Below the pieces are notes generated by a model. The model worked only from the letters and a program-made list of their open reading frames with translations. It had not been told where the DNA came from and made no database searches. Shown piece by piece: positions 13,447-27,435 of a DNA stretch of 64,000 nucleotides. This DNA is from Embiotoca jacksoni. Its lineage: Eukaryota > Chordata > Actinopteri > Embiotocidae. Position 1 is the first letter of the stretch. Every line of letters begins with the position of its first letter. Where the stretch lies: assembly GCA_022577435.1 (NCBI GenBank), contig JAKOON010000011.1:8646992-8710991 (forward strand), given 5' to 3'. The position numbers and the translations under genes are program-made.

Positions 13447-16400
13447 GTTTTGGCAGGAAATTAACTCCATAGATGTGGCCCGATCACAATAAACCAACAC
13501 AAAGACTGGATGAGGACGGCAGTGTATCTTTGATGTGATCTGTCAAGCATCTGCTGTAATGCGTATCATCAGCAGGCCAACAAGCCGACATTAACTTTGC
13601 ATCTCTTTTAGCCATGTGGGCTCAGTGACTGAGACAGCTGAGCAGGCTACAAAGTTAAACTGTATTATCATTAACCACCTGCTGCTCTTATTGGCGGCTA
13701 TTTTCTTCAACAACAAACTCTGCAGAAGTGGTTTCCTTCATTTCATACCGTAACTGTTGTGTAATTTTCCAGCAGCTCAGCTGACTCGACGGGAACACTT
13801 GTAACCCTGCTGCCTCGAGACTTTGCATTTTCGCACTTACAGCAGGCCTCGAGGGAAGGCAGTATTACCTGCTAATGTGCAGGCAAGCTGTGGATTGGTG
13901 GGAAACGCTTACAGAGGACAGAAAGGGGAATGCATGAAAGCTGACCTTATTGCATGTTTATTAATGAATCCATGAAAAAAAAATACTCTTTCTGCTTCTT
14001 TGACTGTACAGGCAAAGACTGTGGTAAAAACATGGTGCTACATGTGGTCTGCTTAGTGGTGCAGCATGAAGTAACAGAGTGTGTGACCAAACTTGCAATC
14101 ATCTCCACTTTAGACATTTGTCTTTGCAAGCATTTACAGGAAGAAGGAAATTGTGTGAAGTTTGGTTCAGGTCTCTCTCTGACGTTTGTTCATGAGCTGC
14201 GTTTCTCTCACTGGCAAGTAAATTTCATTCAAAGAGAGCTCACAAAACACAGGATATCATTTCTCAAGACGCACATAAACATTTACAGAATGTCTAGGAC
14301 ACAAACATCTTCCTATCCTGGTCTTTTACATATTTGACAGATGAAATATGAACATTGATAGATAACATTTGCTTTTTAAGCGGCAACTAAGTAATCTGAG
14401 AAACAAAACATTATTGGAACCCTCACGAACCCTCTGAGCCTAAAACAAACACACGTGATCCAATGACTACTCAACCTTTCACTGGTGGGGATTACCGTGC
14501 CCTGTCCCAGTGGGTTGCTGGTTTGAAACCTCATTATATCGTGTCTGGTTATGAATTTAATCTTGAACCTGACATTGACTGCTCCACTGGACCGAGACAA
14601 GACATCCGCTGACTCAACAGGAGGGACCTGGATAATGGTCCGCTGAAACTTCATCCTTCACCAAGTTCTCGGATTCAGACATCTTTCACCTCTTAAGATG
14701 ATAGACAGCGGGGCTGCTGATTGCATTTATTATCTCAATATAGTTTAACATGACATTTTTTTTTTTAATATCATCAGTATGTCTTACCAAATTTAGAACA
14801 AACACTATTAAACCGTTTACAAATTCAGTGTGAAGTCAGATGCCTCGAAGTTTTGCAGTGAACCCAAGTGTGACATTGGTAAATCAGGCATTCATGGAGG
14901 GAGGTGAAAGCAAAGCAGCAGTGGAAAAGGAGGAATTGTTCTGGACCTTTCCTTTAGCACCACCCTTGAACAAAAACTCTCGCATGCACACAAAATATGC
15001 AATAATCTAACGTGCCAGTTATGCCCCTTGAAGGGAAATCACACTAAAATCGAAGCTGTGTGTTCATCGACTGACTTCCAGCAGGGGCTGAAAGGTTTCA
15101 CACCAAATCTTGAAAAGTCATCTTGGCATTCCTGTCATTGACCATTGTAAAACTGTCCTACCAAAAATAAATAACCGCATCAGCAGTGAAAATGCCCCAA
15201 AACGATGTTTGTTTACACCTAAGACACCCGACACTCCTGCTTCTCTAGTAATTACCTGTCATGAAGAGGGAAATCTGCTGCACCTTTTTCCTGTTTTGAT
15301 CGGCTGTGGTAGCTGTAAATTGTGGCTTTCAGCCTTTCAGAAATCATGCCACGACACACTTGGGTTTCATTTTCTGTCCTGATCAACAGCCAACAACCAA
15401 AATATATTCAGTTTATTATCACGGAGGACTGAAGGAACCAGAAAATATTCACATTTAAGAAGCTGCATTCAGAAAATGTTGTCATTTTTTCAAAATGACG
15501 AATCGCTTAACATAGTAGTTGATGATGAATTTTCTGCCAATCAACTTTTTTTGCCGTTTTGTAAAATGGCAGAAGCATATTTGAAATCATCTGCTTCAGA
15601 TACGTTTGATTTGAATTAATAATGGCATAACGGTTTTGTTCGGCCTGCATGGAGCCTATTAAAGCCATCTAATAGCCGCTGTCAGTTCAACATGTAGGGA
15701 CCAGTAGGTGATGCCAGTAACTTAGTAGGACAGGGTGACCCACATTCTTCTGTCTCTCCGCACCGCCTCTACATCAGAACTGTTTCAGTCTTTTTCCTTC
15801 ATTTTTTTTTTTTTTCCTCTTTCACAGACAAACACACATTTTCTTATGTTCCTGAAAAGTTACTATAATTTTAATATTACTAAAATGATTTCGGTGCTGT
15901 CAAATCATAAACCTCAGCCGGTCCAAAACTCTAATTCCCAACGTGCACATCTGTTTCAGTGTTAACCCAGCCGATGCAGTGATCCTCGTGGTGGTAAATC
16001 TGTCAATACGCCTGACGTTATATACGTCTGTCCCACACATCTAGCATATCCAGCCACTACCGTGAAATCAAGAGGAGTCTTCTTGATGTTGGGAGGTGGA
16101 AAAGGGGTGCCAAGGATACAAAAACTCTCATCCAGTGAAGTCACCTAATTTTTTTTTTTTGCCTCAATGATAGCATTGCTTAACTGCGCAAACACTTTCA
16201 CACGTCGATTTCTATGTATTTACAATGTTACCCTCCGTTAACTTAGATCCAGAGGTGTGTAGTCATGCGTTACATTCACATGTCTAAATCTAACTGATTT
16301 GCTGATTTATTTGCCAAGTCATAATAATTGTATACAGGAGCCCACAGGCACGCACGGAACACATTTCCCATCACAGTTTATTCGTGGCACAACAGAAAAT

Positions 16401-16772
16401 ACATTTGCTACGTCTTTGGAGTGAGTTGGTTCATAATTCAACACCACAGACCCTGAAAAACAGTGAGACAGGTCCAACTCCCCCGTAAAGAAAAAAAAGT
16501 TACATTTAATAACTGGCTTTATTTGCCCCCAGCGAAGAGCATCACTTAAGATTGTAAGGTAGTCGGCCTCCAGCCCGCGTGCTCTCCTGGCTTTACTAGG
16601 TGATTCTTTATAACCATCACAATAGTGCCCCTGACTACAGTAACTTGAACCATACAATTCAGCTCTGTGCTTACATTGATTTAAAAAGAAAATTCTTTAT
16701 GTATTGGTAGTTAATGGAGTATAATATTAAGGATTCATTTAATGAAAGGCATCACCTTTAATGAAAGGGATG

Positions 16773-17070
16773 CCTTTCTGTGTGGAGTTTTCACCTTCTC
16801 CCCGTGCTTACGTCAGTTTTTGTTCCGGCTGTTCCAGCTTCCACCAACAGTCCAAAGACATGCATGTTAGGTGAATTAGTGATTTTTACATCGGCCGTAG
16901 GTGTGAATGAGACTGTAAATGGTTGTCTGTATTTCTGTGTTGGCCCTGGGATGGACTGGTGACCCGTCCAGGGTGAATCTTGCCTTCACCCAATGTCGGC
17001 TGGGATACACTCCAGCTCCCCTGATCCTGGTCAGGGTACAGCGGGTATAGATAATGGATTTGTGGATTTT
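16773..17070 (+). mobile_element. 3' part of a widespread teleost retroelement (LINE- or SINE-type)
   Basis: Diagnostic phrases in order are ctttctgtgtggagtttt, cagtccaaagacatgcatgt, ggatggactggtgaccc, gtccagggtgaatcttgcc, ctgggatacactccagctcc, and a tail gggtatagataatggat. These fit a familiar fish repeat that usually ends in ATGGATGG-like tails. The copy is mutated and non-coding; I do not assign a family name. Confidence 0.75.
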
Positions 17071-17225
17071 ACAGATACAGACTGGAAATATTGTCCTGGT
17101 GTAGCAGATTATCTAATCAGGAAATGATGTTGTGATATTAGATCACAAACTGGTCATAAATACAGGTGTATGTTTACTTCTTTACCTCAGTAGCACATTC
17201 ACTCAGTGTGCTGGTATATTTGTTA

Positions 17226-17410
17226 TTCTGCTTTACGAATTGACAGTAGATACTTGTGTACACCAACTCAACTAGTTATTTTGAGGACCACTTTTACTTC
17301 TATGGGAGTATTTGTGTTTTTTCCAAAGTAACAGTATTTTTACTTGAGTATACTTTTTGGCTACGCTATCCACATCTGCTCAGATTGTTATGTTGTTTTC
17401 AAACCACATT
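17226..17410. repeat. fragment of the same dispersed repeat type as at 44690
   Basis: Contains tttttacttgagtatact and tttttggctacgctatcc, which I recall as the other end of the AGTAC-type fish repeat. It produces a spurious 81-codon frame. Confidence 0.45.
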
Positions 17411-17555
17411 TAAATTAATGTGTATTTTAAATACTGCAGGAATCCTCCGGAAGGAGAGTGAAACAAAAAAAAGTCTGTCTTGTTACAAACTGAGCAAATG
17501 AGCTAAAGCTTTTAGGGATGTCAGCTTTCAGTAGTGACGTGTGTTAAGAGGTGGA

Positions 17556-17568
17556 GGGGGGGGGGGGG
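17556..17568. repeat. run of 13 G
   Basis: A single uninterrupted G tract following gtggag. Confidence 0.95.
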
Positions 17569-20500
17569 CATTGAGATGAGTCGGTGGGCTGTGATATGTG
17601 AAACGGCCAATGATGTCATGACAACAGTTTGTCTGGAACAAAAAGACAAGTGGTGAAGTTGTTATCTAAGAAAGATAGAGAGAGTGAGAGAGAGACGATA
17701 AATGCAAGTTACATCACCACAAAGATACTTTAGAAAATGCAACTATTTGTGTTAGTTTTTGGCTGATAGAGAAAATATTTACATATTAAAAACTATTAAA
17801 AACCCTGGAAGCTTTCTAATTACAGTTTGTTGGACTTATTGTCGATGCTCTTATTATTTTCTCTCAGTATCATTCATGATTGTTACTCTCCAGATAGCTA
17901 CAATTAGATGTCTCGGTTTTTAATAGATTGTGTATCAGATTCATTCCTGCTGTCCGAGAGGTTTTTGAACTGTTGCAACACTGCAGCACTCTTCGTTTGT
18001 CACTCCCTTGCAGTGCCGAGAGATCTTGTAAAAGTCCAGCTGTGAAGACGAATTCCAGAGCTTCCAGGAAAAATGCTATCAGACAGCATAAGCCCAAATA
18101 ACATTGCTGATTAATCATTTACTAACAGGCTCTGACGTCGCCTCATATGAGAGACATCCAAAGGCTAAGGCATTACTCACACCGCCTGGTGTTTCTGGTC
18201 CACACACACACTCGTACAGAATGACTGTAACACCACTTAGAGCTCGAACGTGTGCGCCGGCCGCTCTCAAGCTCTTTTGGCCTGTTACCTGACTGCAGCT
18301 AGCAGACCAAGTTTGGTTTGTAATTCAACCCCGCTGTGCGAAGGAACACTGACAAGCAAAGCTCCAGAAGGTGACAGAGACGGAGAGCACGATGTGGACA
18401 AAAAAGCTGATTTGAGGGGTGTTTTTTTTTTTTCCCAGTGAGAAATTAACCTCAGTCAGATAAACGGTGATTAATTTACCTGATCAGAAACACATGGATA
18501 AACTGCTGTGAGGCTCTGATGAGAAGGGAATCCACAGGCCAGATACTCTAGATCTAATTCATTACCGCTGGTACACGTAGATTCGTTGCCTCATCGAGAT
18601 CAGTGGATCAAAGCAGTGCTGTACCAGCAGATTGGATTACCAGACTTACAGTAATGATGATTGCTTTTTACAACAAGATGTAGAGAAACAGGTCGGGGAA
18701 GATAAAAACCAGAATTTGATATCTCTGTTTCAGTAATCCTTTTTGCGATGACAACATTATTTTCATGCTGCCGTCTCACTCATTACAGTAAACCAGAACA
18801 CATGTACGCGGTGTCGTTTGTTTGCGCTGGTAATTAAAGACCCGTCACTTAGTGACACTTAGGCAGGCCAAGACACACACAAAGAGGGATGTCTGTACTG
18901 TAATAAAACTAAATGAATCATTGTAATTATTGTCAGACGGGTGCTGGGAAGGGAGTACCTCAGAGGCCAACATTACAATGTCATGTAAGCATGGGCAGCC
19001 CGTTAGTTTGAAGGCTGACTGTGTGTGTATGGAGGATTTTTTTTTTAAAAGTGCTCTCGATGCAGGTGTATATTTTGAACTCCTCTGAACTGTAATTATC
19101 CTGATAATATGGTCCAAGAAGGATATTTGATGGCACACCTAATGTATCATTAGATGAGACAAATGGTTTAAACAGTGCCGAGATACTTTTTCAAAGATGG
19201 AAAAAGACACAAACGTGCTTTGGGCCAAGTGGATTCAGCTACAAATGATATTTTCATTTTCATTTTTTGGTGCTGCGGTTGAGTAAAATCCTTCAATGCA
19301 GCTGCTGCTCAACCATCTGTCCAGGAGGAGAGTAATCAGTGTCAGGTGAAATAACATGGATGGAGTATAAATCAGTGGAAAGATTCATTAGTGAATTCAA
19401 AATCGTATTGGAAATTTTCAGCAAAGCTTTGGGCAGCTCTAATAAAGTCGGCTCATGAGAAAGTGATGTTTTTCAGGATTTTAGCATGACTGTAGTTTCT
19501 GATGTGTATTGGTATCTTCCACCTGTCGCCGTGTGCTGGTTCTGTAGAGCATGACAGTTTACACACCTGGATCTATTTGAGCCCATGTTTTCTCGCTCAT
19601 GGGGGTTTTGAATTTATGTGGAGCACAAGGCGGTTCACGAGTCTACGAGTGTTTTGCATTTCTTCATGGACATAAATTGCACCTTTCATTTTTCGACCAT
19701 AAATTTGAAACTGTGTTTATACATATTGCTAGTGTGGTTTAACTGGTGCTGATTCTGAAGGATTTGTTACACCATTCGTTCATTATAGGGTTTGAATTCC
19801 ATTCGAAATGTGCTGACCTCAGCGAAGCAAACTCAGATGTAATGAATGTCACTAAAATTCATGGTAAACAACAGAGCTGAACAGATGTCAGACCTTCCTT
19901 GGATGAAGGTGAGTTGCTAATTTGTGGTAAGATTTCACTTGAGAATTTCTTCCCTCAGGTTTAATGTTCGTACAGATGTATAGCAGCATAGTGCAGTGAA
20001 AGATGTACTTGCATTCAGAAGTCCTCACATGACTACATGTATTTGCGGGGATGAGCTGCAGAGGTTTATAGTTTTTACAGAACTCATTGTTTTGGTTTTC
20101 AGGCCTACAAGTGTATTGTTTGGTTTCACTCCGTGCTCTCGTCAGTGTTGTTTCCAGATGCATCAGTCAGCTGATTTAAGTGGAAAAAGATCTAAAGACA
20201 GACTGCACACTACTCGCCCATCACCAAACAGTATAAACAGACAAAATTAATGACTGGCTTGTAAACATAGTGGCGAATTTAGTAACATCGGAGCTACTGT
20301 AGATATTCACAGTGGTAGAGACCAAAAACTGAGCTAAAAGATGAGTGAATATTGCTTTTTTACATTGATGAGGTGGCTGCTGGATGTGCAAATAAGTTAT
20401 CGACTTTATAAAGTTTTTAGGTCTTTGTTGTGTTTACAGCTTTTTACCATCTAGTGGACAAAACCAGTCATTGCAGATTTATGTTTGAAAAGTATGAGCG

Positions 20501-22182
20501 CTCATTAAGATGGTTGGCTCTTTTGTAGAGTGTTATTAACAACATCTATTATGAAAACCTTGCTCTTTTTGTTATTCTCATTAATATAAAGCAACATTTT
20601 ACTGTTGAGACAAGTCGAGGTGATGAAAACTGCTTACACACTGCTGTGAGTTTTATCAGTAATAATGCATTATGATTTTTAGGCTGACTTGTAAAACATC
20701 TTAACCTGCAGAGGAAATAGCCACGATAAGAAAAACAGGGGAAAAGGAGGAAGTTTAGCAATGAACGTCTGAAAAAATAAATAAATGAACACTTGAAAAC
20801 AGCAAACAAAATTTTGTGTTACATTGAAATTTCTATAATTTTGCTGGGTTTTTTTGTTTGTTTTTTTCAAAAACTGTTGGATAAACAGGTAATGTGGACA
20901 GTATACAGCCATCACGCCCAGCTTTTTTTTTTTTTCTTCTTCTTTTTTTTTTTTTTTTATCAGAGGATGTGAATCTGTCTCCTCTGTCTGCGGAGTGTTT
21001 AGTCTGAGAGCTGCAATCCACCATCTGCTTTACAGCTGCCTGTCAGGAGGTCTAATTAGAATGATGATAATGTCCAGTCATCAATGCTACATTAAGCTAA
21101 CATCTAACACAACCAATCAGGGGGTCAGAGACCACGAGGACTCTCAGCTCATGAGAGAATTGGTTATTGTCGGAGAGTGGTTGGATTTCTAATAATTTGG
21201 ATAGTGATGTTGAACCAAAATAACAAATAAAAATTTTTTAAAAAGTAAATGTTATTTTCTATTAAATATTAATCTGAGTTTATTTAGTGTGTGTGGTGTG
21301 TGACATACAAACATGACATGTCTGAGGCTGTATAAGTAGCTATCTGGTGAGTAAAAAAACAAAAAAACTACTGACACCAAAGTGATCAGTCGATTTCTTT
21401 TACAGCAACACTAGAAGTCAATGTGGTGCCATAAAGGAGATCACGCAAGTCATTTTAACAATCTAAGTTCATATTCTAAAACACATTTAGGACATGTCCA
21501 AATCTACGTTGGCTAGTTTAATGGCAGATTAAGAGTGCAAAGCAAGGCACCTGGTTCAAAGGAGTGGTTTCTTAATTAATAATAGGTGTGTATATTAAAT
21601 AAACCAATCAGTGTCATCTCCCATTCCCTTTAAAGCTAAGTGCTCTTGCTATTATTATGGCTGATTTGCCAAGTAATATAAAAGATGGCTTCTCTGCAGA
21701 GAAACTCAGATTGAGCCAATTGACACAACGCACAATAATCAATGTTCACATGAGTGATTACATAGTATTTGAAAGTAATTATAGTGGATGTTTTCTACAA
21801 CAAAATGCAATAACATGTGCAAAGCCACGTTTTCTTTTATCCTTTTTAAAACGTATTTATTTATATGTATTTAAGACTTTTGTCTCAACAATCTATTCCT
21901 CTTTAACATGTTACTTCACAGTATTGCTACTTTTTATTTGCATTGGTCTCCCTCCTCTAATTATACCCTCCATACATATTTTAAAAAAAAATAGATGTGT
22001 AAAATAATATGGTTCAAACATCCCAGAGCAGTAACACTGACCTAATCACGTTTTGATTGGATTGGGACTTGGAGTGCAACTCCAAATCATTCGTACAACC
22101 CCTAAAACGACCTTACCCCGAGTCCCGCCCTCTCCGAGCTATTCCCCTAAACCCCCAACATCGGTTGCAGTATTATTATTTT

Positions 22183-22223
22183 TTTCCTCCTCCTCCTCTT
22201 CTTCATCCTCTTCATCCTTTCTC
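22183..22223. repeat. (CTC/TTC)n low-complexity tract, with T and (CA)n tracts following at 22359-22424
   Basis: Pyrimidine-only trinucleotide-like repeat, then a poly-T run near 22359 and an AC-rich stretch to about 22424. All overlapping frames here are low complexity. Confidence 0.9.
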
Positions 22224-23480
22224 ACTCCCATGCCTCTCAGCCCTGACACCAGCCTCCCTTTGAAGTCCTCTTTTAAAAGCACAAATAACCCCCTCCTCCA
22301 GACACTGCACTCACTTCTCACCTTTTTAATAAGGCACTCATAGACAAGTGTCAGACCTTTTTTTTTTTTCTTTCTTTCTCTCTCACACACTCTGTCACAC
22401 ACACACAGACACACACACACACGCGCTTAGATCTGCAGGTCCTTACAACACGCCTGTAAATTCTTTGTCACTTGGCTGCAAACTCAGAGACCCCTTCCTG
22501 TGTATATGCCGTGGTACTGTAAGTGTTGTGTGTTTGCGAGAGGGCAAATGAAAGAGACAGAGGGGGGTTTCTGGTGGTTTGACTCAGTGTTAATGCAGCT
22601 TCCGGTGCTTTGATACAAAGTGAATCAGTGGTGACTGGGGGTGAAAGAAGCCATTAAGGCAGTAGACCACCTAATTGTCGCTCAGCATGTGCTTTTTTTT
22701 TTGTGTGTGTGTGCACAGTATTTGTGCAGTTCAGTTCAAGGGGTGTCTGTTTATTGCAGCAGCGTGCACAAAAGTTTGTGGACACCCATTATTCCTCATT
22801 CCAGATCCATGTTCATTAATGCTGCTCTGTCAGCCGCCACACTTTAAAACCTCACGGCTCCTTTTCAGCCACAAGAACTCACCGTGGCTTCTTGAAAGCG
22901 ACGAGGTTGCATCCACTTCTGCCGCGATTCGGCCCCATACCGCCACGATCTGAACATGCTGTGCGTTTCCAGCGCTGGCGGGATGCGAAGCCTCGGGCTC
23001 CCCAAGTAATTCAGTGCAGGTGAATCTGGCCTTTGTGACTCAGCCGTAATCCTTAACCAGGCCACTGATGTGATGTATGGTACATGTTAGATTCTTATCC
23101 ATCACGCAGTACTAACAGAGGTGAGAGGTGTCTCATCAAATAGTTGTTCTGCTCCATACTGCACTTTGTAGAAAGTTGATTGATAAATATAAATTCCCCC
23201 AAAAAATGCGCAGCTTCATTTATAAAGCTCAAAACCTTTACGCAGTACTTTTCATCACCAGAAAGTAGAAGACATACTCAGACTTTAACAAAATTGCTTT
23301 TCTGCATTATCTCGTTTTTCCTCTTGTGTCTCCACTTTTCCCAATAAACTCAATAATCTTACAAAAAGGCTGATTCAGCCAAGACCAAAATTATCAGAAG
23401 AAATGTTTTTCTGCGACATGAGTATTAGTGAGGTCGAGCAATGACTTTAACTGTCCAGGCTCCACTTTTACAAAGATACG

Positions 23481-23840
23481 TACAGCCCTGGTTCCAAATA
23501 GAGTCGGGACGCTGTGTAAAAGTAAATAAAATCCGAATGTGATGATTTACAAATCATGTAATTTCATATTTAATTGAAAATTTACCAGAGACAACATGTC
23601 AAATGTTGAAATGGAGAAATTAAATTTTGGGGAAAATATATGCTCAAATTTGAATTTGATAGCAGCGACACCTCTCAAAAAAGTTGGGACAGAAGCATGT
23701 TTTGCAGCACTTCTTTTCACAACACTGTAAACATTTGGGAACTGAGGAGACCGGTTGCTAGAGTTTTGAAAGTGAAATGTTTTCCCATTCTCGCCTGACT
23801 GCCTTGTTGTAAGATTTCTGGGCTGAGCCATGGATCAGGT
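23481..23840. mobile_element. non-autonomous DNA-transposon-like dispersed repeat of fish genomes
   Basis: It opens with tacagccctggttccaaa, contains caaaaaagttgggacag (near 23681) and tttgggaactgaggagacc (near 23734). These phrases belong to a very common interspersed repeat of teleost genomes, as I recall it. The copy is diverged and has no coding capacity; the class (hAT or other) is not assigned. A 26-base T tract follows at 23918-23943. Confidence 0.65.
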
Positions 23841-23917
23841 GCCCGGCTGTGAGCATGAACATCCGCACTTCCTGTTGGTTCCCCGCACACAATAAAAGGG
23901 ATAAAATAAAATCAAGC

Positions 23918-23943
<26 letters not shown>
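23918..23943. repeat. poly-T tract (26 bases)
   Basis: Uninterrupted T run next to the dispersed repeat at 23481. Confidence 0.95.
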
Positions 23944-23948
<5 letters not shown>

Positions 23949-25792
23949 ACAAATAAAAATGGAATGGATCAAATAGTCTTATTTTTTTTTTATTTTTTTT
24001 TTGGTTGAGTGTCACATGATGACCACAGAAGTTGTAATAACGCAGGTTGGCCACTACACCAAAACCGTCTCACTGCCCTTTGCCATTCCTCGGGGTCTGA
24101 GTTCTTGACTATCTTAAGTAAGACTAATTTGCTCTGAAATCTGCGTTATCAGTTATTAACTGAAAGACAGACGAACCCTAGACTACAAATCACCAGAAGT
24201 CCACAAACTTCATGGCTTCTTTGCCACAGTCAGACACGTGCATCAAGGTCCAGAGTTCAGCAGCTTTGAGAGGAGTGACATGGGGCTAAGCCTGTGGAGT
24301 ATTGAGTTAGATTGAGAGGATATTCCATATGCAAACACAGGCGTGCTGTTTTCCTATAATAACTTCCTCAGAAGCAGCGGCAGCTCAGTGTTGAGCTATT
24401 TAAGACCAGCAAGCCTTTGAGGAGGGAGGATTTTCCTTCCCCACGTCTCTCCCTCCTTCCCTTTGTCTCTCTCTTTCTGTCATTAATAATATGATATTGT
24501 CCCATCTGTCGGGGGAGCCAGCGTGGAACACGTGTTTCTAGTTAGGCTCATCAGAACCTGATGTGGGGAGGCCGAAGCGAACGAGAGGGACTGAGGCCGG
24601 GAAGCCTGTCCGAGAGCGGGAGCGGCGGCACAGGGCAGGATAATTAAATCACAGGGTCTCCACTATTTCAGCGCGCAGGTACACACTTAAGTGATACATG
24701 AAAATTCACCAAGTCTGTTTGGAATAAAAAAAAAAAAAGGACCCGTGGGAAAGATAGTGTGAGCTGCAAGTAGTGATTCTCCTGCTTGGACAATAAATAG
24801 TCAAATAAAGTTGATTTCTGACCTCGTTCACGTGGCTTAACGTCAACACTTTTTTCCCTTCCATGATCTTTTCCTTTCTGTGGCTTCCTGCCAAATGTTT
24901 CTATGCACATATTTTTCACAGTATACACATGATCATATCATTATATTGTCTTGTGTGATTGGTTTGGTTTTAAAGAGTAGGAGCCCAGGGACACATGTAA
25001 GCCAACATCACCATTAACATATTTGTAAGATGGTTTAATGTAAAACATTAACAGGAGAATAGGCTGATCAAAGGCCTTGTTCTGCCCACTGTCACTACCC
25101 CACCTCCAGACTGTATTGCTGCAATCACTCTGTGCTAAATCAGATGCAGAAATAAACATCTCCAGGGTTTGGATCTGAAGCCAAAACTCTCTCAGATCAG
25201 AGATCTCATCCAACTATCCCACATCTATTACAGAGGAAAACAACATGCTTGATCTGTGACGCAGCACATTGAGTATACGCTGAATATTACAAGTATTTGA
25301 ATATTCTACCTCCACGAACTGCTCGCTGTCATGTTTTTTTTCTGAAGCTCAACATGTTTAAATCTCTTAATTTTTATGTAGCTTCTATTCTTAAATCAGC
25401 ACAGACGGATACATTATGAATTACGCTATTTGAAATTATATTAACATAAAAAGGGCTTTTACGATGCTCTACTTGCAGTATTTCACTGCAGGACTACGCT
25501 GCTGAACCTCTCCGTGGTCTGCTGTCTCCCCGAGTCGGGAGTGTAACTGTATCTCAGTGACCTGGGTTACTGCCGCAGTCAGCGCCACTATGATGTCAGG
25601 GACTATCATCAGCGTGCCCAGACACGGTGTAGTGGTTGTTGGGGAATACCGCTCAAATTTAAGAAATCACATCTGCTATCATCACAACAAAGCACACGTC
25701 AAATCTCGCTCTCCTTTTTTTTTTTTTTTTTTATTCAGGGATCCGAATATCCTTCCTACCCAAAGCGAGCCAGAAGGCCAAGGCCATAATCT

Positions 25793-25824
25793 GTGATGTC
25801 ATTCTGGTGTGATGTCATTCTGGT
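25793..25824. repeat. tandem duplication of a 16-base unit with CRE-like TGATGTCA
   Basis: gtgatgtcattctggt occurs twice in direct succession (25793-25808, 25809-25824). A third tgatgtca lies at about 25590. Confidence 0.9.
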
Positions 25825-26546
25825 GTCCCGCCTGGAGCGACAATGAAGGCTCTGAAGTTTTTGTAATTTTTATTTTTCTAGATTTGAGCCCTAAAATTTA
25901 TGTTTTCCCGCAGGAAATGTTCCAGTGCGCTGCTTTTCCAACGTCCCCAATTGATTCTCTATGCGACTTCTGCATGCCGGTCACCGTGTCCATATCGGTT
26001 CTGACTGTATGATCGGGATGGACGTTCACGTGTTGTGTATGGATTCAGACGTAATGGTGTACTTCAGAGGAGCTCTCTGCGGTTTTAAGAATGTTTCTCC
26101 AACAAAAGATCAAATCGGACCTTGTTTCCGTTTCATCGCCCTTATCCCTCTCATCATGTCTGTTCAGAAATGCATTGTGGGCTTCTATCAAGAGCCAAAC
26201 AAAGATTATGTAAAAGCATCTTTGCGTTATTATCATCTTTTATCCATTAGACTTTGGTTCAGAGGCCGTCGTAAGATGCCTGCAGGAAACGCAAGCCGTA
26301 GATTTTGAATCAGTTTGATTTGGTTTGATTCCATTTGGTTTGCTTCAGAGAGAAATACTTTTCAATGTTCTCCATCAAAGCACGCCCTTGTAGTTGAATT
26401 AAAACCCTGTTTTTCACCAGCAAACAAACACAAAAATGCATCTGAAAAAACAATTCCAGCCATGTTGTAATTTAGTAACACTCTTTGAGCAGTTTGTGTT
26501 CTCTTTACTGCGTATATTATCTGTGCACATGTTTGCGTGCTTTCTT

Positions 26547-26548
<2 letters not shown>

Positions 26549-26576
<28 letters not shown>
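26549..26576. repeat. (TG)14 microsatellite
   Basis: 28 bases of pure TG followed by CGCGC. Confidence 0.98.
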
Positions 26577-26585
<9 letters not shown>

Positions 26586-27435
26586 TCCCCACATGCATGA
26601 ATGTGTGTGTTTGTGGGCCACAGTAGGCTGCAGGCAAGGTTACATCTTGCAGCAATTAAGCTGCATACGTCTCTTACGCCCCTCCGTTCGTCTACTGCGG
26701 GGTCTTATTTCAAGGCCAGCCCGTGTTAGACAAACTGAGAACATTTGGTGGCGGAACAGCGCGACAACATGTTGCACACATCAGTTAATTACTCGACAAT
26801 AAAAATGCGGTTGTATTAGATGGAACGTGAGCATGTTAACAAACCGTGGGGATGTGCGCAGAAGGGAGGGACGAGAAGGCTGAGGGAGAGAGGAGGAGGA
26901 ACGGAGGCGGGGAGGTAGGTGGAGGATGTCATCTGAAGGCGGGAACAAAAAGAAGATTTTAATTCACAAATGTGTCAAACATGTTTTTTGTTTTGTTTTT
27001 GTTTTTTTCATTACCATTAGACTTGCCGTTAAAATATATGCAAACACCCCGGTGGTCTCGATGCACTGCCAAAGAGCGAGCCACAGATCAGTGGGAATCG
27101 CTCTCTTTTTCTTCCTCCAACTTCCCTGATGACAACATGACTTGGAAACATGCAAGCAGTTATCAGGGCCAAGATTACTGACATACTGAAACCCCTAACT
27201 GTTGATGGGAGCCCAGATGCCAAAAGCAAATTGTCCCTAGCATTGCTGAGAACACGACTACATGTCACAATAGAATAATTTTGGACTCAACTCGACAAAC
27301 AAAAAGTCTTTTGGCGATGGAGAGTCACGTGAGTTTTGTTGTGGAGACGCCGTGTGACGAGAAGGATTGAGCTCGCTCTATTTTGCTTTTCTTTTGTAGT
27401 GGGAACTAGTGTACAGCAAGCTCTGCGTATTCGCT

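Larger units (their letters stand above)
8697..16772. other. gene-free stretch
   Basis: Apart from the CT microsatellite and the 13265-13446 tandem repeat, nothing was recognised. The plus frame at 13954-14337 (127 codons) has no domain and an ordinary AT-rich composition. Confidence 0.6.
17411..23480. other. gene-free stretch
   Basis: Holds a 13-G run and low-complexity pyrimidine and CA tracts at about 22180-22424. No exon is supported. 18780-19140 has normal complexity and could be conserved non-coding DNA, but I cannot test that. Confidence 0.6.
23944..27435. other. gene-free stretch
   Basis: Contains A/T tracts, the CRE-like tandem unit at 25793 and a TG microsatellite at 26549. The plus frame at 25961-26308 has no recognisable domain. 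No exon is supported. Confidence 0.6.

Noticed and set aside
16319..16657. 112-codon minus frame
   Set aside because: Cys-rich and partly charged, but no recognisable domain. It could be repeat-derived, and nothing supports expression.
25961..26308. 115-codon plus frame
   Set aside because: No recognisable family, no splice-site support.
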